This document shows positions 1 through 9,004 of a stretch of 64,000 bases of DNA, in pieces; within the stretch, counting starts at the first letter, position 1, and each line of letters starts with the position of its first letter. A program made the position numbers and the translations under genes. This DNA comes from Pseudarcicella hirudinis (lineage in GTDB: Bacteria; Bacteroidota; Bacteroidia; Cytophagales; Spirosomataceae), in NCBI RefSeq assembly GCF_900115665.1, contig NZ_FOXH01000003.1, positions 62,001-126,000 on the forward strand, read 5' to 3'. The notes below the pieces were generated by a model. It saw only the letters and a program-made list of their open reading frames with translations, did not search any database and was not told the DNA's origin.

Positions 1-40
1 GGTATTGTATCAGGAGTAATCCATCAGAAGCTCATATTTG

Positions 41-79
41 AAAGACCTGATATGTTCATCATATCAGGTCTTTCTTTTT
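41..79 (+). terminator. Rho-independent terminator before rplS
   Basis: A 13-bp perfect stem (41-53 with 61-73) with a 7-nt loop is followed by a T-rich run. It probably ends a gene whose last codons lie at or before the left edge. A TAA at 17-19 in frame 2 is a possible stop for it, but too little is visible to name the gene (trmD is the usual neighbour of rplS). Confidence 0.8.
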
Positions 80-203
80 ACAACTAAGAAGTTGAAAACG
101 AGAAAGTTGTGCTTTTTGAAAAAATATACCCTTTTATGATACCTGCTGTTTAATATTCATTGTCTTTTATCGGGCAATATTTTTTTCCTTGAAAAATATT
201 TTT

Positions 204-211
204 TATCTTTG
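204..211 (+). promoter_or_regulatory. Promoter -7 element for rplS
   Basis: TATCTTTG matches the Bacteroidota -7 consensus TAnnTTTG and continues as GCACCCC, as at other translation-gene promoters in this window. No TTG sits at the expected -33 distance. A start near 218 would give a leader of about 130 nt. Confidence 0.6.
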
Positions 212-349
212 CACCCCAAATGAAAAGGTAATTATGTGATTGGGCAATTTGATTGGGTGTAAAATACTCTTTATCAAGTCATTAAAATCACCGCTGAATA
301 CTTTCAAGTCAAATAAAATAAGACTTTTAACAGATAAAAACATTACAAA

Positions 350-706
350 ATGAACGAGTTAATTAAATTCGTAGAAGCTGAAAATGCAGCTCGCCGTGCT
401 GAATTGCCCGTATTCTCAGCAGGAGACACGATCAACGTTCACGTGAAAATTCGTGAAGGAAACAAAGAACGTATCCAGGTTTTCCAGGGAACGGTTATCC
501 AACGTAAAAACTCTGGAGCTGGTGAATCATTCACAGTTCGTAAAGTATCTAACGGAGTGGGTGTTGAAAGAATTTTCCCGCTTTTATCTCCAAACATTGA
601 CAAAATTGAAGTTTTACGTCTTGGTAAAGTACGTCGTGCAAGATTGTTCTATCTTCGTGGCAAACAAGGTAAAGCTGCTCGTGTTAAAGAAGCGAAAAAG
701 AAATAA
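350..706 (+). CDS. rplS: 50S ribosomal protein L19
   Basis: L19 sits at the subunit interface of the 50S ribosome. The 118-residue product is the usual length (E. coli 115) and has the family pattern throughout: an N-terminal helix, the [13 protein letters not shown] segment, [13 protein letters not shown] and a lysine-rich C-terminus. It appears to be a single-gene unit: its own promoter lies at 204-211 and a strong terminator follows 28 nt after the stop. The start is ATG preceded by ACATTACAAA, with no Shine-Dalgarno motif, as expected in this phylum. Confidence 0.98.
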   Translation: MNELIKFVEAENAARRAELPVFSAGDTINVHVKIREGNKERIQVFQGTVIQRKNSGAGESFTVRKVSNGVGVERIFPLLSPNIDKIEVLRLGKVRRARLFYLRGKQGKAARVKEAKKK

Positions 707-733
707 TATTTCTTTCAGATTATACCATACTTG

Positions 734-770
734 GAAAGTCATCCTTCGGGATGACTTTCTTGTTTTTCGG
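734..770 (+). terminator. Terminator of rplS
   Basis: An 11-bp perfect stem (734-744 with 749-759) closed by a UUCG tetraloop is followed by TTGTTTTT. This is a very stable intrinsic terminator. Confidence 0.92.
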
Positions 771-1010
771 CTATTTTAAACATAAAAACCGATATCCTGC
801 GATTTTTTGACATACAAAAAACAGTATTTCACTAACCAAAAATCTGCTCTCTGCCTTTAATTATAGAATATTGATGTAATCCCGGCCTAAATTTAGAAAA
901 GGTTTTTAACGCAATGCCGTACTTCCTGCCTAACACACTAATATCTGGCTGAATTGGAAACAATTCAGCTTTTTTAGTAAATTGTAGCCTCGAACTATTC
1001 ATCAATAACT
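771..1010. other. Intergenic stretch, no gene seen
   Basis: AT-rich sequence between the rplS terminator and the next signal-peptide protein. No convincing coding frame, RNA or promoter was recognised. Confidence 0.5.
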
Positions 1011-2042
1011 ATGAAAAACCTCTTATTGCTATTCTTAGCCCTTTCTGCTTCTTCTGTCTGCAAGTCTCAATGGATTAAACAAACTGTAACAACGGAAGCT
1101 AGTTTCCGGTCGGTACATGCTGTTAATGCCGATATCGTTTGGGCTGGTGGAACCAAAGGAACAGTTATAAAAACGCTTAATGCCGGGCAATCCTGGGAAG
1201 TATTTCAGGTAAAAGGTGCGGAAGCGCTTGATTTCAGAGATATTCATGCTTTTGACGGAAAATCTGCTGTAGCTATGAGTGCGGGAGATTCGGATAAAGG
1301 TGCAGCAAAGATTTATAAAACCATAGATGGTGGAAATAACTGGGAACTTGTGTTTCAAACGGATCTTAAAGGAGTGTTTTTTGATGGAATAGATTTCTGG
1401 GATGCTAAAAACGGGATAGCTTTTAGTGATCCGATTGGAGGAAAGTTTTATCTGATGGGGACTGATGACGGGGGACAGACCTGGAAAAAAATAGAATCGG
1501 AAACTCTTCCCGAAACCAAAGAGGGAGAGGCCGCTTTCGCGGCAAGTGGAACAAGTCTCGTTACAGTTGGTAAAAACAGTGTTTTTATTTGCACAGGAGG
1601 AAGTGAAACAGGCAGGATTTTTAGAAGTAATGACAGAGGAATAAACTGGACGGTCGTTGAAACACCGATTAAAGCAGGTAAAACAACAGGATTATTTGGT
1701 CTGAGATTTTGGGATGAGTATAATGGTATTGCAGTTGGAGGAGACTATCAGAATGTAAATCTGGCGGGAAATAATGTGTTGATTACTTCAGATGGTGGAG
1801 AGGTTTGGAAAGAAGTTGCTCCAACTCAACCGGAGGGTCTGAAGGAAGGGGTTATTCTGTTTCAAAAGAAAGTATTAGTTACGGTTGGTCCTTCAGGGAC
1901 TTCATATTCCAAAGATTTTGGGAAAAGCTGGATAGAAATAGATCGTTCTTCATTTCACGCAATCAGTACAGCAGGTAAAAATATTTGGGCCGTGGGAGGG
2001 AAAGGCAATATTGCAAGACTGGACATTAAAATTTTAAAATAA
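1011..2042 (+). CDS. Exported Asp-box (BNR) beta-propeller protein
   Basis: 343 residues with an N-terminal signal peptide of about 20 residues (hydrophobic LLLLFLALSASS). The body repeats the Asp-box motif (S/T-x-D/N-x-G-x-x-W) six times: TLNAGQSW, TIDGGNNW, TDDGGQTW, SNDRGINW, TSDGGEVW and SKDFGKSW. This fits a six- or seven-bladed beta-propeller like the Ycf48/BNR group. Homologues in Bacteroidota are often labelled oxidoreductase or photosystem assembly-like without experimental support; no catalytic residues can be assigned. Probably periplasmic or surface. It is convergent with the next gene and shares its terminator. Confidence 0.8.
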   Translation: MKNLLLLFLALSASSVCKSQWIKQTVTTEASFRSVHAVNADIVWAGGTKGTVIKTLNAGQSWEVFQVKGAEALDFRDIHAFDGKSAVAMSAGDSDKGAAKIYKTIDGGNNWELVFQTDLKGVFFDGIDFWDAKNGIAFSDPIGGKFYLMGTDDGGQTWKKIESETLPETKEGEAAFAASGTSLVTVGKNSVFICTGGSETGRIFRSNDRGINWTVVETPIKAGKTTGLFGLRFWDEYNGIAVGGDYQNVNLAGNNVLITSDGGEVWKEVAPTQPEGLKEGVILFQKKVLVTVGPSGTSYSKDFGKSWIEIDRSSFHAISTAGKNIWAVGGKGNIARLDIKILK

Positions 2043-2058
2043 GAAAATATGCTTGAGA

Positions 2059-2099
2059 ACGGGGAGACAGGTTCGATTTTAACCTGTCTCCCCGTTTTT
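2059..2099. terminator. Bidirectional terminator between convergent genes
   Basis: A 15-bp perfect inverted repeat (2059-2073 with 2081-2095) with a 7-nt loop has a T run after it on the plus strand. The EamA gene stop on the minus strand is at 2098, so the hairpin serves both genes. Confidence 0.9.
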
Positions 2100-3012
2100 A
2101 TTTTTTACCCTTCCAGGAAACCATCAGAACTCCGGCAAGAACGATAAATGTACCTAAAAGCTGTAAGCCATTGATTTTTTCATCAAGAAATAGATTGGCC
2201 ATTACAATGGTTGCGACCGGTCCGACGCTTCCAATGATAGAAGCATTTCCTGATCCTATTCTTTTGATTCCTTCTGAAATCATAAATGAGGGAATAACCG
2301 TGCAAAATACTGCCATGCTAACGCTCAGATAATAAACTTCAATCTGATAGCTAAAAAGGCTTGTCTGAGCTGTTAAAGCATAATGAAGCATAACGATTAT
2401 GGTCGAAACTATCATAGCATAACAGGTAAACCGTGTTGAGCCTATTTTAGGGATCATTTCTCCACTTCCGATAAGATATAACGCATAAGTAAAAGCACTG
2501 AGAAAAATCAAAACTGATCCGATGACAAGATTCTTTTGCAAGCCAATCTGTAAATCCGGAATAAAAGCACATAAAACACCCAGATAAGTGATAATTAATG
2601 CGAAATATTGGATCTTGAAAATTGGTTTCTTTAGAAAAATGGCTGAAATAATTACAACAATAGTAGGATAGAGAAACAGAATTAATCTTTCCACACTTGC
2701 AGTAATATAATTCAAACCCCAGAAGTCAAACAATGAAGCCAGGTAATACCCGACAATTCCTAAAATAACAATCCAACTCCACTGTTTGATGGTAATTTTT
2801 TGCACATTTTCATTCTTTTTTTGTTTGAATGCAAGAATAATGAGGTAAAAAGGCAAAGAAGACAGCATTCTCAATGCCAGAAGAGAGACGGTGTCTACAT
2901 GATAATGGAGGTAATTGTATTTTACCAAAACAGCTTTTCCTGCAAAGAAAACGGCTCCGAAAAAAATTAATCCTGCGCCAAGCAGATAATTTACCCTGGT
3001 GGTTTGTTTCAT
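2098..3012 (-). CDS. EamA/DMT-superfamily membrane transporter
   Basis: 304 residues with about ten hydrophobic segments arranged as two EamA-like halves, the usual size for drug/metabolite transporter (RhaT/YdcZ-like) permeases of the inner membrane. The second half contains the typical IGSVGPVATIVMANLFLDEKI followed by the last helix. The substrate cannot be predicted. The start ATG lies only about 17 nt behind a terminator-like hairpin, and a promoter is seen upstream near 3159. Expression may therefore be controlled by attenuation (see findings). Confidence 0.9.
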   Translation of the reverse strand: MKQTTRVNYLLGAGLIFFGAVFFAGKAVLVKYNYLHYHVDTVSLLALRMLSSLPFYLIILAFKQKKNENVQKITIKQWSWIVILGIVGYYLASLFDFWGLNYITASVERLILFLYPTIVVIISAIFLKKPIFKIQYFALIITYLGVLCAFIPDLQIGLQKNLVIGSVLIFLSAFTYALYLIGSGEMIPKIGSTRFTCYAMIVSTIIVMLHYALTAQTSLFSYQIEVYYLSVSMAVFCTVIPSFMISEGIKRIGSGNASIIGSVGPVATIVMANLFLDEKINGLQLLGTFIVLAGVLMVSWKGKK

Positions 3013-3028
3013 TTGATTATATGTTTAG

Positions 3029-3065
3029 AAAAAAAAAGACCCTCCTCGGAATGAGAAGGGTCTTT
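3029..3065 (-). terminator. Terminator or attenuator hairpin before the EamA gene
   Basis: On the minus strand an AAAGACCC...GGGTCTTT stem (3053-3065 with 3035-3047, one mismatch) is followed by a run of nine T. It lies downstream of der but also downstream of a promoter at 3152-3159 and just ahead of the EamA start, so it may act as an attenuator. Confidence 0.75.
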
Positions 3066-3151
3066 GTCAAAATTATATAAATAATCTCCCTCCTTAGCTT
3101 TTTGAGCGAAGTAGAAGAGACCAGATATTTAGTTGAATAGCAATCATATCA

Positions 3152-3159
3152 CAAAGATA
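3152..3159 (-). promoter_or_regulatory. Candidate -7 promoter element for the EamA gene
   Basis: The minus strand reads TATCTTTG, a perfect TAnnTTTG match, just after the der stop. A start about 7 nt later would give a leader near 130 nt that contains the hairpin at 3029-3065. No clear -33 TTG. Confidence 0.45.
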
Positions 3160-3165
3160 TACAAT

Positions 3166-4488
3166 TTACTTTTTACGGAAAAATAATTGAATTGGTACAC
3201 CGTCAAGCTCAAAATGATCTCTCATTTGATTTTCCAGATACCTTGTATATGACTCTTTTATGTACTGAGGTAAATTACAGAATAATACAAATGATGGAGA
3301 CGGAGTAGGAAGCTGCGTCATATATTTGATCTTGATATACTTCCCTTTCCAGGCTGGAGGAGGGTAGTTTTCAATCACCTTCAGCATAATATCGTTTAAT
3401 TTGGAAGTAGCAATTTTCCGCGTTTTGTTTTCGTAAACATCCATTGTTTTTTCAATTGCCTGGAAAATACGCTGTTTTTCCAGAACAGAAGTAAAAATGA
3501 TAGGCATGTAGTTCAAAGGAGCCATGCGTTCTCTGATTGCTTTCTCTAAAGTTGAAGCAGTTTTTGAATCTTTGGCAACCAGATCCCATTTATTTACCAT
3601 CAGAACAATACCTTTTTTAGCTTTGTCGGCCATACTGATAATGTTCATATCCTGGGCTTCAAGACCTCTTTGCGGATCAATAGTTGTTGCATCAACCAGT
3701 ACAATAGCTACATCAGATTCTTCCAGCGCCTTTAAAGAGCGAAGTACAGAATAGTATTCGATGTTATCATCTACTTTTGCTTTCCGTCTGATTCCGGCAG
3801 TATCTGTAATGATAAAATCTTTTCCATAAAGTGTGTAATGATTATTGATGGCATCGCGGGTTGTTCCTGCCATATCAGTTACAATACTTCTGTCTTTTCC
3901 TAAAAGGGCATTAAGAAATGATGATTTCCCAACATTCGGACGACCTAAAATAGAAATTTTAGGAACACCGGCATCAGGATTTTCAACACCTTCATCCGGG
4001 AAATTGCTGATAACAGCATCTAATAAATCTCCGGTTCCTGATCCGCTTTCAGCAGCAATAGCATGCGGTTCTCCTAAACCTAATTCATAAAATTCAGCTG
4101 CCTGATGTGCTTTTTCATGTGTATCAGCTTTGTTGGCAACCAGATAAACCGGCTTTCTTGAACGGCGTAATACTTCAGCGAAATCCTTATCGAGGTCAGT
4201 AAGGCCTGTATGACAATCAACCACAAAAAGCAAAACTGAAGCTTCTTCAATGGCCATTTCAACCTGTTCACGAATTGCTCCTTCGAAAATATCTTCCGAG
4301 CCATGAACATATCCTCCTGTATCAATGACAGTAAAGAATTTTCCGGTCCACTGGGCATAGCCATAGTGACGATCTCTGGTAACACCTGAAACGTTATCCA
4401 TAATAGCCTTTTTCTGCTCTATAAGGCGATTAAAAAGGGTAGATTTCCCAACATTGGGGCGACCTACGATAGCAACAATATTTGACAT
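3166..4488 (-). CDS. der: GTPase Der (EngA), ribosome assembly
   Basis: 440 residues with two tandem Era-like GTPase domains and a C-terminal KH-like domain, the diagnostic architecture of Der, which acts in 50S subunit maturation. G1 P-loops GRPNVGKS occur at residues 9-16 and again near residue 182. DTGG/DTAG switch motifs and NKAD/NKWD guanine-specificity motifs are present in both domains. The length matches the family (430-490). The neighbour era is on the same strand 159 nt upstream, a common pairing of ribosome-assembly GTPases. Confidence 0.98.
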   Translation of the reverse strand: MSNIVAIVGRPNVGKSTLFNRLIEQKKAIMDNVSGVTRDRHYGYAQWTGKFFTVIDTGGYVHGSEDIFEGAIREQVEMAIEEASVLLFVVDCHTGLTDLDKDFAEVLRRSRKPVYLVANKADTHEKAHQAAEFYELGLGEPHAIAAESGSGTGDLLDAVISNFPDEGVENPDAGVPKISILGRPNVGKSSFLNALLGKDRSIVTDMAGTTRDAINNHYTLYGKDFIITDTAGIRRKAKVDDNIEYYSVLRSLKALEESDVAIVLVDATTIDPQRGLEAQDMNIISMADKAKKGIVLMVNKWDLVAKDSKTASTLEKAIRERMAPLNYMPIIFTSVLEKQRIFQAIEKTMDVYENKTRKIATSKLNDIMLKVIENYPPPAWKGKYIKIKYMTQLPTPSPSFVLFCNLPQYIKESYTRYLENQMRDHFELDGVPIQLFFRKK

Positions 4489-4647
4489 AATTTTTGTTTT
4501 ATATGGAATGTTCCCTGCTTTTGTTAGATAAATATTAGATTTCTGAAAATCACAAACTAATCTCTAGTTTTGCAAGCACCCCATGGGTTTATGTATTAAA
4601 ATGAATATTCGAATGCCAGGAAAACCCTCCGATTCGAATCAATTGAA

Positions 4648-5547
4648 TTAATCCTGCTGATAGCCAAACGACTTCAGCTTCTGAACTTTCGTTCTCCAAT
4701 CCGGTTCAACTTTTATAAATTGTTCCAGGAAGATCTTTTTCCCAAAAAACTTTTCCATTTCTTCTCTGGCCTGAGTGCCTACTTTTTTGATAGACTCACC
4801 TTTATGGCCGATTAAAATAGCTCTTTGAGTAACTCTTTCCACATAGATCTCTGCGGCTACACGGATAATATCCTCGCTTTCTTTAAATGAAGCAATAACT
4901 ACTTCACATGAGTAAGGAATCTCTTTTTTATAATTCAGGAATATTTTTTCCCTGATAATTTCAGAAGCAAAGAATCGCTCAGGTTTATCTGTTAGTTCCT
5001 CTTTATCAAAATATGGAGGATGAACAGGTAACTTTTCAACAATCTGGTCAAAAATATTACCAATATTCTCATTTTTCAAAGCAGAAATCGGAATAATAGC
5101 CTGCGTCGGAAAACGTTCTCTCCAATGAGCTATTTTCTCATCTATTTGCTCTTGCGTAGCCAGGTCAATTTTATTAATAAGTAATAGAACCGGGACATGG
5201 TCTATTCTTGCCAGTTTATTAATTACATCATCTTCATCATATTTTTCGAAAATATCCGTCACAAATAAAATAACATCTGCATCTTCCAGGGAACTATGCA
5301 CAAAATTCATCATTGACTTGTGAAGCTCATATTTGGGAAGAATGATTCCTGGAGTATCCGAATAAACCAATTGAAATTCAGTCCCATTATGTGTCCCGTT
5401 CAGGATTCCCATAATCCGATGACGGGTGGTTTGAGCTTTTGAAGTTATAATTGATAATCTTTCTCCTACCAGAACATTCATAAGTGTAGATTTTCCGACA
5501 TTTGGCTTTCCTACAATACTTACAAATCCTGCTTTATGATTTTCCAT
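4648..5547 (-). CDS. era: GTPase Era, 16S rRNA/30S maturation
   Basis: Era binds the 3' end of 16S rRNA during 30S assembly. The protein has an N-terminal GTPase domain with GKPNVGKS (residues 13-20), a DTPG switch, NKID specificity motif and a C-terminal KH domain with the GHKGESIKKVG loop. I take ATG at 5547 (MENHKAG) as the start rather than a TTG two codons upstream. The result is 299 residues against 301 in E. coli. Followed by der on the same strand. Confidence 0.97.
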   Translation of the reverse strand: MENHKAGFVSIVGKPNVGKSTLMNVLVGERLSIITSKAQTTRHRIMGILNGTHNGTEFQLVYSDTPGIILPKYELHKSMMNFVHSSLEDADVILFVTDIFEKYDEDDVINKLARIDHVPVLLLINKIDLATQEQIDEKIAHWRERFPTQAIIPISALKNENIGNIFDQIVEKLPVHPPYFDKEELTDKPERFFASEIIREKIFLNYKKEIPYSCEVVIASFKESEDIIRVAAEIYVERVTQRAILIGHKGESIKKVGTQAREEMEKFFGKKIFLEQFIKVEPDWRTKVQKLKSFGYQQD

Positions 5548-5663
5548 CTTCAATGTTAATGATATATGTAATAAAGAAATAAAATTATCAGATACAAAGT
5601 TCCTGATAATCAGCTTAAAAAAACTATTTTCCGAATAAAATTAAATATTTTTCACAAAGATAC

Positions 5664-5694
5664 TTGTTTTTTTCGAAACAACCTTGCATCTTTG
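5664..5694 (+). promoter_or_regulatory. Promoter of the initiator tRNA
   Basis: TTG at 5664-5666, a 20-nt spacer and CATCTTTG at 5687-5694 continuing as CACTCC. This fits the Bacteroidota -33/-7 layout with one mismatch (CA for TA) and places transcription start a few bases before the tRNA. Confidence 0.7.
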
Positions 5695-5707
5695 CACTCC
5701 GATATAG

Positions 5708-5811
<104 letters not shown>

Positions 5812-5815
5812 CTTT

Positions 5816-6402
5816 TTGGTACAACATTTCAACCTTCCTTATATTTTCGAAATCTGTCTACATTTGTAAGAAATTTCCCATCAATGAATTTGAGGATGCA
5901 GACAGTGCCGCACATTTTCGCATAAAAGTTAGGCTGCTTTTGATTCATGGATAACGAATGTAATGCCTTAAAACGCTTCTTTTTAACCAACCTGGCGATA
6001 TTAAGATGTTAAATATTGCAGATTTGTTAGTTCATTAATTTCGCAGTGTCAGCACACAAAGCTCTACTTTCCGTGAGGGTCAGGAGAATCCATTCGTTCG
6101 GAATATGTCGTGCCTGTCGGTCAACATAGACTTAGCTTAGGTCATGTTCCAAGTTTATAAATAGCACGACGAGAATTTCAATCAGAATTATTTATTCAAT
6201 ATGATCTAGAATTAATATGAAAGAAACATTCTGGTTTTTACTTTAAATAAATAATGCCTAACTTTAGTTTTTTCATTGGTGGGCTATTTTCCTCTTTTAT
6301 TTCAAATATTTTGCAATGAATGGGATAAATATTTTTTACCGTTGAAACGTATAATACTTTCTACCATATAATTATTTTAAAAACTACTACAACTATTAAA
6401 CA
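5816..6402. other. Non-coding left part of the island
   Basis: About 590 bases between the tRNA terminator and the first island gene. No open frame with recognisable features and no RNA were found. It may hold remains of deleted island genes. Confidence 0.4.
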
Positions 6403-7728
6403 ATGAAAAAACGCTTAGTAGGCTTACTACTGCTATGTATTACAGCCAATGGACTCTTCTATGCCTGCCACCAGAACAAAGAGTTAACACCCTCCCCCAA
6501 ATCGTTATCTAAAGACATTATCGAAATGAGTATTCCAAGTGCCCAAAAGTGGTATGAAGAAAATTTATTAATATCGAATATCGGTAGAAATGCATCCAAA
6601 ATATCTCAGAAGAAATCCAATCTAAAAATTAGCAGCTGGGATTTAGCGAAAGAATATGGAAGTGGAAAAAATAAGGTCATTATTATTCCTATTGTCTATT
6701 TAAATCAAATTGGAGCAAGAATTCGGGATTCCAAAAAAGAAAATGCAGTTAAAAATTGCCCGAAATGGTCTGAAGAATTAAATGTGAAGTCCAGTTTGTT
6801 AATCTTTAATGATGATAATGGAAAGACACAATCACTTATAGTGAAGGTTATTGGCGATCAGAACTATCTGTCATCCCCAAAAAATAAGATTACTCCCAAG
6901 GACTTTTCAGGGCAAATAAATTACTACAGCTGGGATGAGGAATTTTTAAAAGGCTATGAGTATAAAAATGGAGTAGTTTCCGGCTATATATCTGCTTCAA
7001 ACAGTGTAAAAAATGGGAAAATAGCTAATGGCCATTGGGAGCGGGTTGAAACAGATTGGTATACCATTTCGTGTTTTCAAGATGAATGTAATGTTTCTTA
7101 TAATTATACGGATACAGAATATGTTTGGGTAGATGATACTGATCCAACATCTTCTTACCCTATAAACTCGCCTGAATTACCTATAAGTATTATTGAAGAT
7201 GGGGGTGGTACAGGCAGTGAACTTACGTTGAATGATATTTTTATTGAAGAGCCATGTGATGCTGAAAAAGATTACTATTATAGTCATATGAGCAATTTTA
7301 ATTATAGTAAAACTCAAATAAAGCTCAATGCTGATATTGCCACTCAATATACAAGGTATTTTTATTGCTCAGAAGAGGATGGCACCAATGCTAATGCTTT
7401 CAAACACGCATTGTGGAATGCTCTTAATACTATTTCTTGGGGAGTTAATATTGCAAAGGAAATGGCAGATGCTCATGAAAATTGTGATAGGAGAGCAGAT
7501 GGAAGTTATCCACCATTAAGCATAATGGACTTTCATAACAATCAGTTAGGACGAGATGTGGCTTTTAATTTTGTTTATTATGGGGGAAACCCTAGCGACA
7601 AACTTTCAATAGCTAAAAGAATTCTTTGTGCAATTAAATCAGGTGAAGGCAACAGACTTTTCCCTACACAAGGAAATACAAACAATGATGGAATTTGCAA
7701 CAATCGTGGCGATATACCTTGCAACTAA
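6403..7728 (+). CDS. Island lipoprotein with C-terminal DUF6973-like domain, putative toxin
   Basis: 441 residues. The N-terminus is a lipoprotein signal ending in LFYAC (Cys 22), so the protein is probably anchored in the outer membrane. The middle part (about 35-230) resembles N-terminal regions of other Bacteroidota lipoproteins (SAQKWYEENL, SSWDLAKEYG) and may be a carrier or export region; this is inference. The C-terminal domain (about 290-430) carries three motif blocks: NAFKHALWNA (331-340), ADAHEN (355-360) and MDFHNNQLGRD (375-385). I associate this H-W / D-H-E / D-H-N-N pattern with the DUF6973 family, which occurs at the C-terminus of modular secreted proteins. Catalysis is unproven. 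Two small paralogous genes follow within 30-40 nt in the same direction. Confidence 0.6.
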   Translation: MKKRLVGLLLLCITANGLFYACHQNKELTPSPKSLSKDIIEMSIPSAQKWYEENLLISNIGRNASKISQKKSNLKISSWDLAKEYGSGKNKVIIIPIVYLNQIGARIRDSKKENAVKNCPKWSEELNVKSSLLIFNDDNGKTQSLIVKVIGDQNYLSSPKNKITPKDFSGQINYYSWDEEFLKGYEYKNGVVSGYISASNSVKNGKIANGHWERVETDWYTISCFQDECNVSYNYTDTEYVWVDDTDPTSSYPINSPELPISIIEDGGGTGSELTLNDIFIEEPCDAEKDYYYSHMSNFNYSKTQIKLNADIATQYTRYFYCSEEDGTNANAFKHALWNALNTISWGVNIAKEMADAHENCDRRADGSYPPLSIMDFHNNQLGRDVAFNFVYYGGNPSDKLSIAKRILCAIKSGEGNRLFPTQGNTNNDGICNNRGDIPCN

Positions 7729-7755
7729 TAGGGTAATTAAATCTGGAAATAGTCA

Positions 7756-8184
7756 ATGCAAAAGAAATATATTTTAATGGGAATATTTATTGGGTTCTTA
7801 CTTGGAGGATTAGCATTATTGCTCGTACCTAAGTTTTTTTCCATGTGGCATGATGTGCAGTCCTCCAATATCTCTTCTTTACGGATAACAGATATCTATA
7901 AGGATACAGTCATTCATTTAAAGGTTAAAAGAAAAGGTATCGTAGGGGCTAAGGTTAAGATTAATGGAAGGATTAATGAAGACTGTGAGATACGGTTAAT
8001 ATCGGAACTTCATGAAGCTAGCTCCAGCATGAATTATGGCGATACGCTGAGAATCCCATTAAAGAAAGGGGATGTCAGATTTGAGAAAATATTTGATTGG
8101 TACCATGACAAAACTATTCTGGATTTCAGGCATCTTAATGCGAATGAGGGGAATTTAGATATTTCGGTAAACCTAACAAATTGA
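7756..8184 (+). CDS. Membrane-anchored small protein, paralogue 1 (possible immunity protein)
   Basis: 142 residues of unknown family: a short basic N-terminus, one transmembrane helix (about 6-27, IFIGFLLGGLALLLV) and a 110-residue soluble domain expected outside the cytoplasm. It starts 27 nt after the lipoprotein gene. It is a clear paralogue of the next gene: both share SLxITDI, KINGxINExCE, GDTLRIPL, FDWxHDKT and EGNLDISVNL in the same order. Tandem, membrane-tethered small proteins after a toxin-like gene suggest immunity proteins, but this is inferred from arrangement only. Confidence 0.55.
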   Translation: MQKKYILMGIFIGFLLGGLALLLVPKFFSMWHDVQSSNISSLRITDIYKDTVIHLKVKRKGIVGAKVKINGRINEDCEIRLISELHEASSSMNYGDTLRIPLKKGDVRFEKIFDWYHDKTILDFRHLNANEGNLDISVNLTN

Positions 8185-8220
8185 TAAGGGTCTTATAAAT
8201 TCTAAATTTAAACGTACAAA

Positions 8221-8673
8221 ATGAAAGTGAAATACATTTTAAGAGGAATATTTATCGGATTATTGATTGTAATCGCAGGCTCTTTATTGGCATACAAGTT
8301 TTTTACATATCAGTATGAGAAGGAACATTATAATATAACTTCTCTATCTATTACAGATATAGAGAAAGATACAGCAATTGGCTTAAGGGTAAATTCTAGG
8401 TCGATAGTTTTTGCGGCTGTTAGAGTTAAGGGTAAGATTAATGAAAATTGCGAACTGCAATTAACCACAAAGCCTCTTAAAATTCTCCGTAAAGGCTCTT
8501 CTACCTATGAAATATACGGCGGCGATACGCTTAGGATTCCTCTGGAAAGGGGGGAGGTTGACTTTAAAAGGACATTTGATTGGTTTCACGATAAGACTTT
8601 TTTACATTTTAAGCACCTTAAGGCAACGGAAGGGAATTTAGATATTTCAGTTAACCTGGCTGATTCACCATAG
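8221..8673 (+). CDS. Membrane-anchored small protein, paralogue 2 (possible immunity protein)
   Basis: 150 residues with the same plan as the preceding gene: an N-terminal transmembrane helix (about 7-28) and a soluble domain sharing SITDI, KINENCE, GGDTLRIPL, FDWFHDKT and EGNLDISVNL. The central part diverges most (GKINENCELQLTTK against GRINEDCEIRLISE) and has a short insertion (KILRKGSSTYEIYGG). It arose by tandem duplication and is the last gene of the island operon, followed by a terminator at 8689-8720. Confidence 0.55.
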   Translation: MKVKYILRGIFIGLLIVIAGSLLAYKFFTYQYEKEHYNITSLSITDIEKDTAIGLRVNSRSIVFAAVRVKGKINENCELQLTTKPLKILRKGSSTYEIYGGDTLRIPLERGEVDFKRTFDWFHDKTFLHFKHLKATEGNLDISVNLADSP

Positions 8674-8688
8674 GTTAAATGGATAGAT

Positions 8689-8720
8689 AAAAGGGCATGT
8701 TTTATAAAATGCCCTTTTTT
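8689..8720 (+). terminator. Terminator of the island operon
   Basis: A 10-bp stem AAAAGGGCAT/ATGCCCTTTT (8689-8698 with 8709-8718) with a T run. It groups 6403-8673 as one transcript. Confidence 0.9.
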
Positions 8721-9004
8721 GTTGCTCCAATCAAAGAAGGTAATTCTCTAAGTTTGATAGCCTTTTTGCGCATAAAATGTCGCGGGAACAATTAAGCGAT
8801 TCATATCTTTGAGAATATGAAGCCGTAATTAAGTATAGGTAGCGTGTTTAATCATAGCTACGAGTTTTCCTTTCCAACCATTTGCAACTTTACAGATTGC
8901 AATCATGTCGGCTTCCATTGGACGTGGAAATTGCAGAATTTCCAAAATCTAAAAAACAAATCCCGATAAATACGGACAATATTGTGAAAAGCGGGGAAAT
9001 TTAT
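8721..9004. other. Decayed sequence beyond the truncated integrase
   Basis: Where the body of the integrase should continue (minus strand, left of 9005) there is no long open frame and no recognisable catalytic domain. A short minus-strand open stretch near 8840-8930 resembles nothing I know. Confidence 0.4.

Noticed and set aside
8721-9004. Remnant of the integrase catalytic domain
   Set aside because: Reading all minus-strand frames by eye gave no R, HxxR or Y motif context; a database search would be needed.
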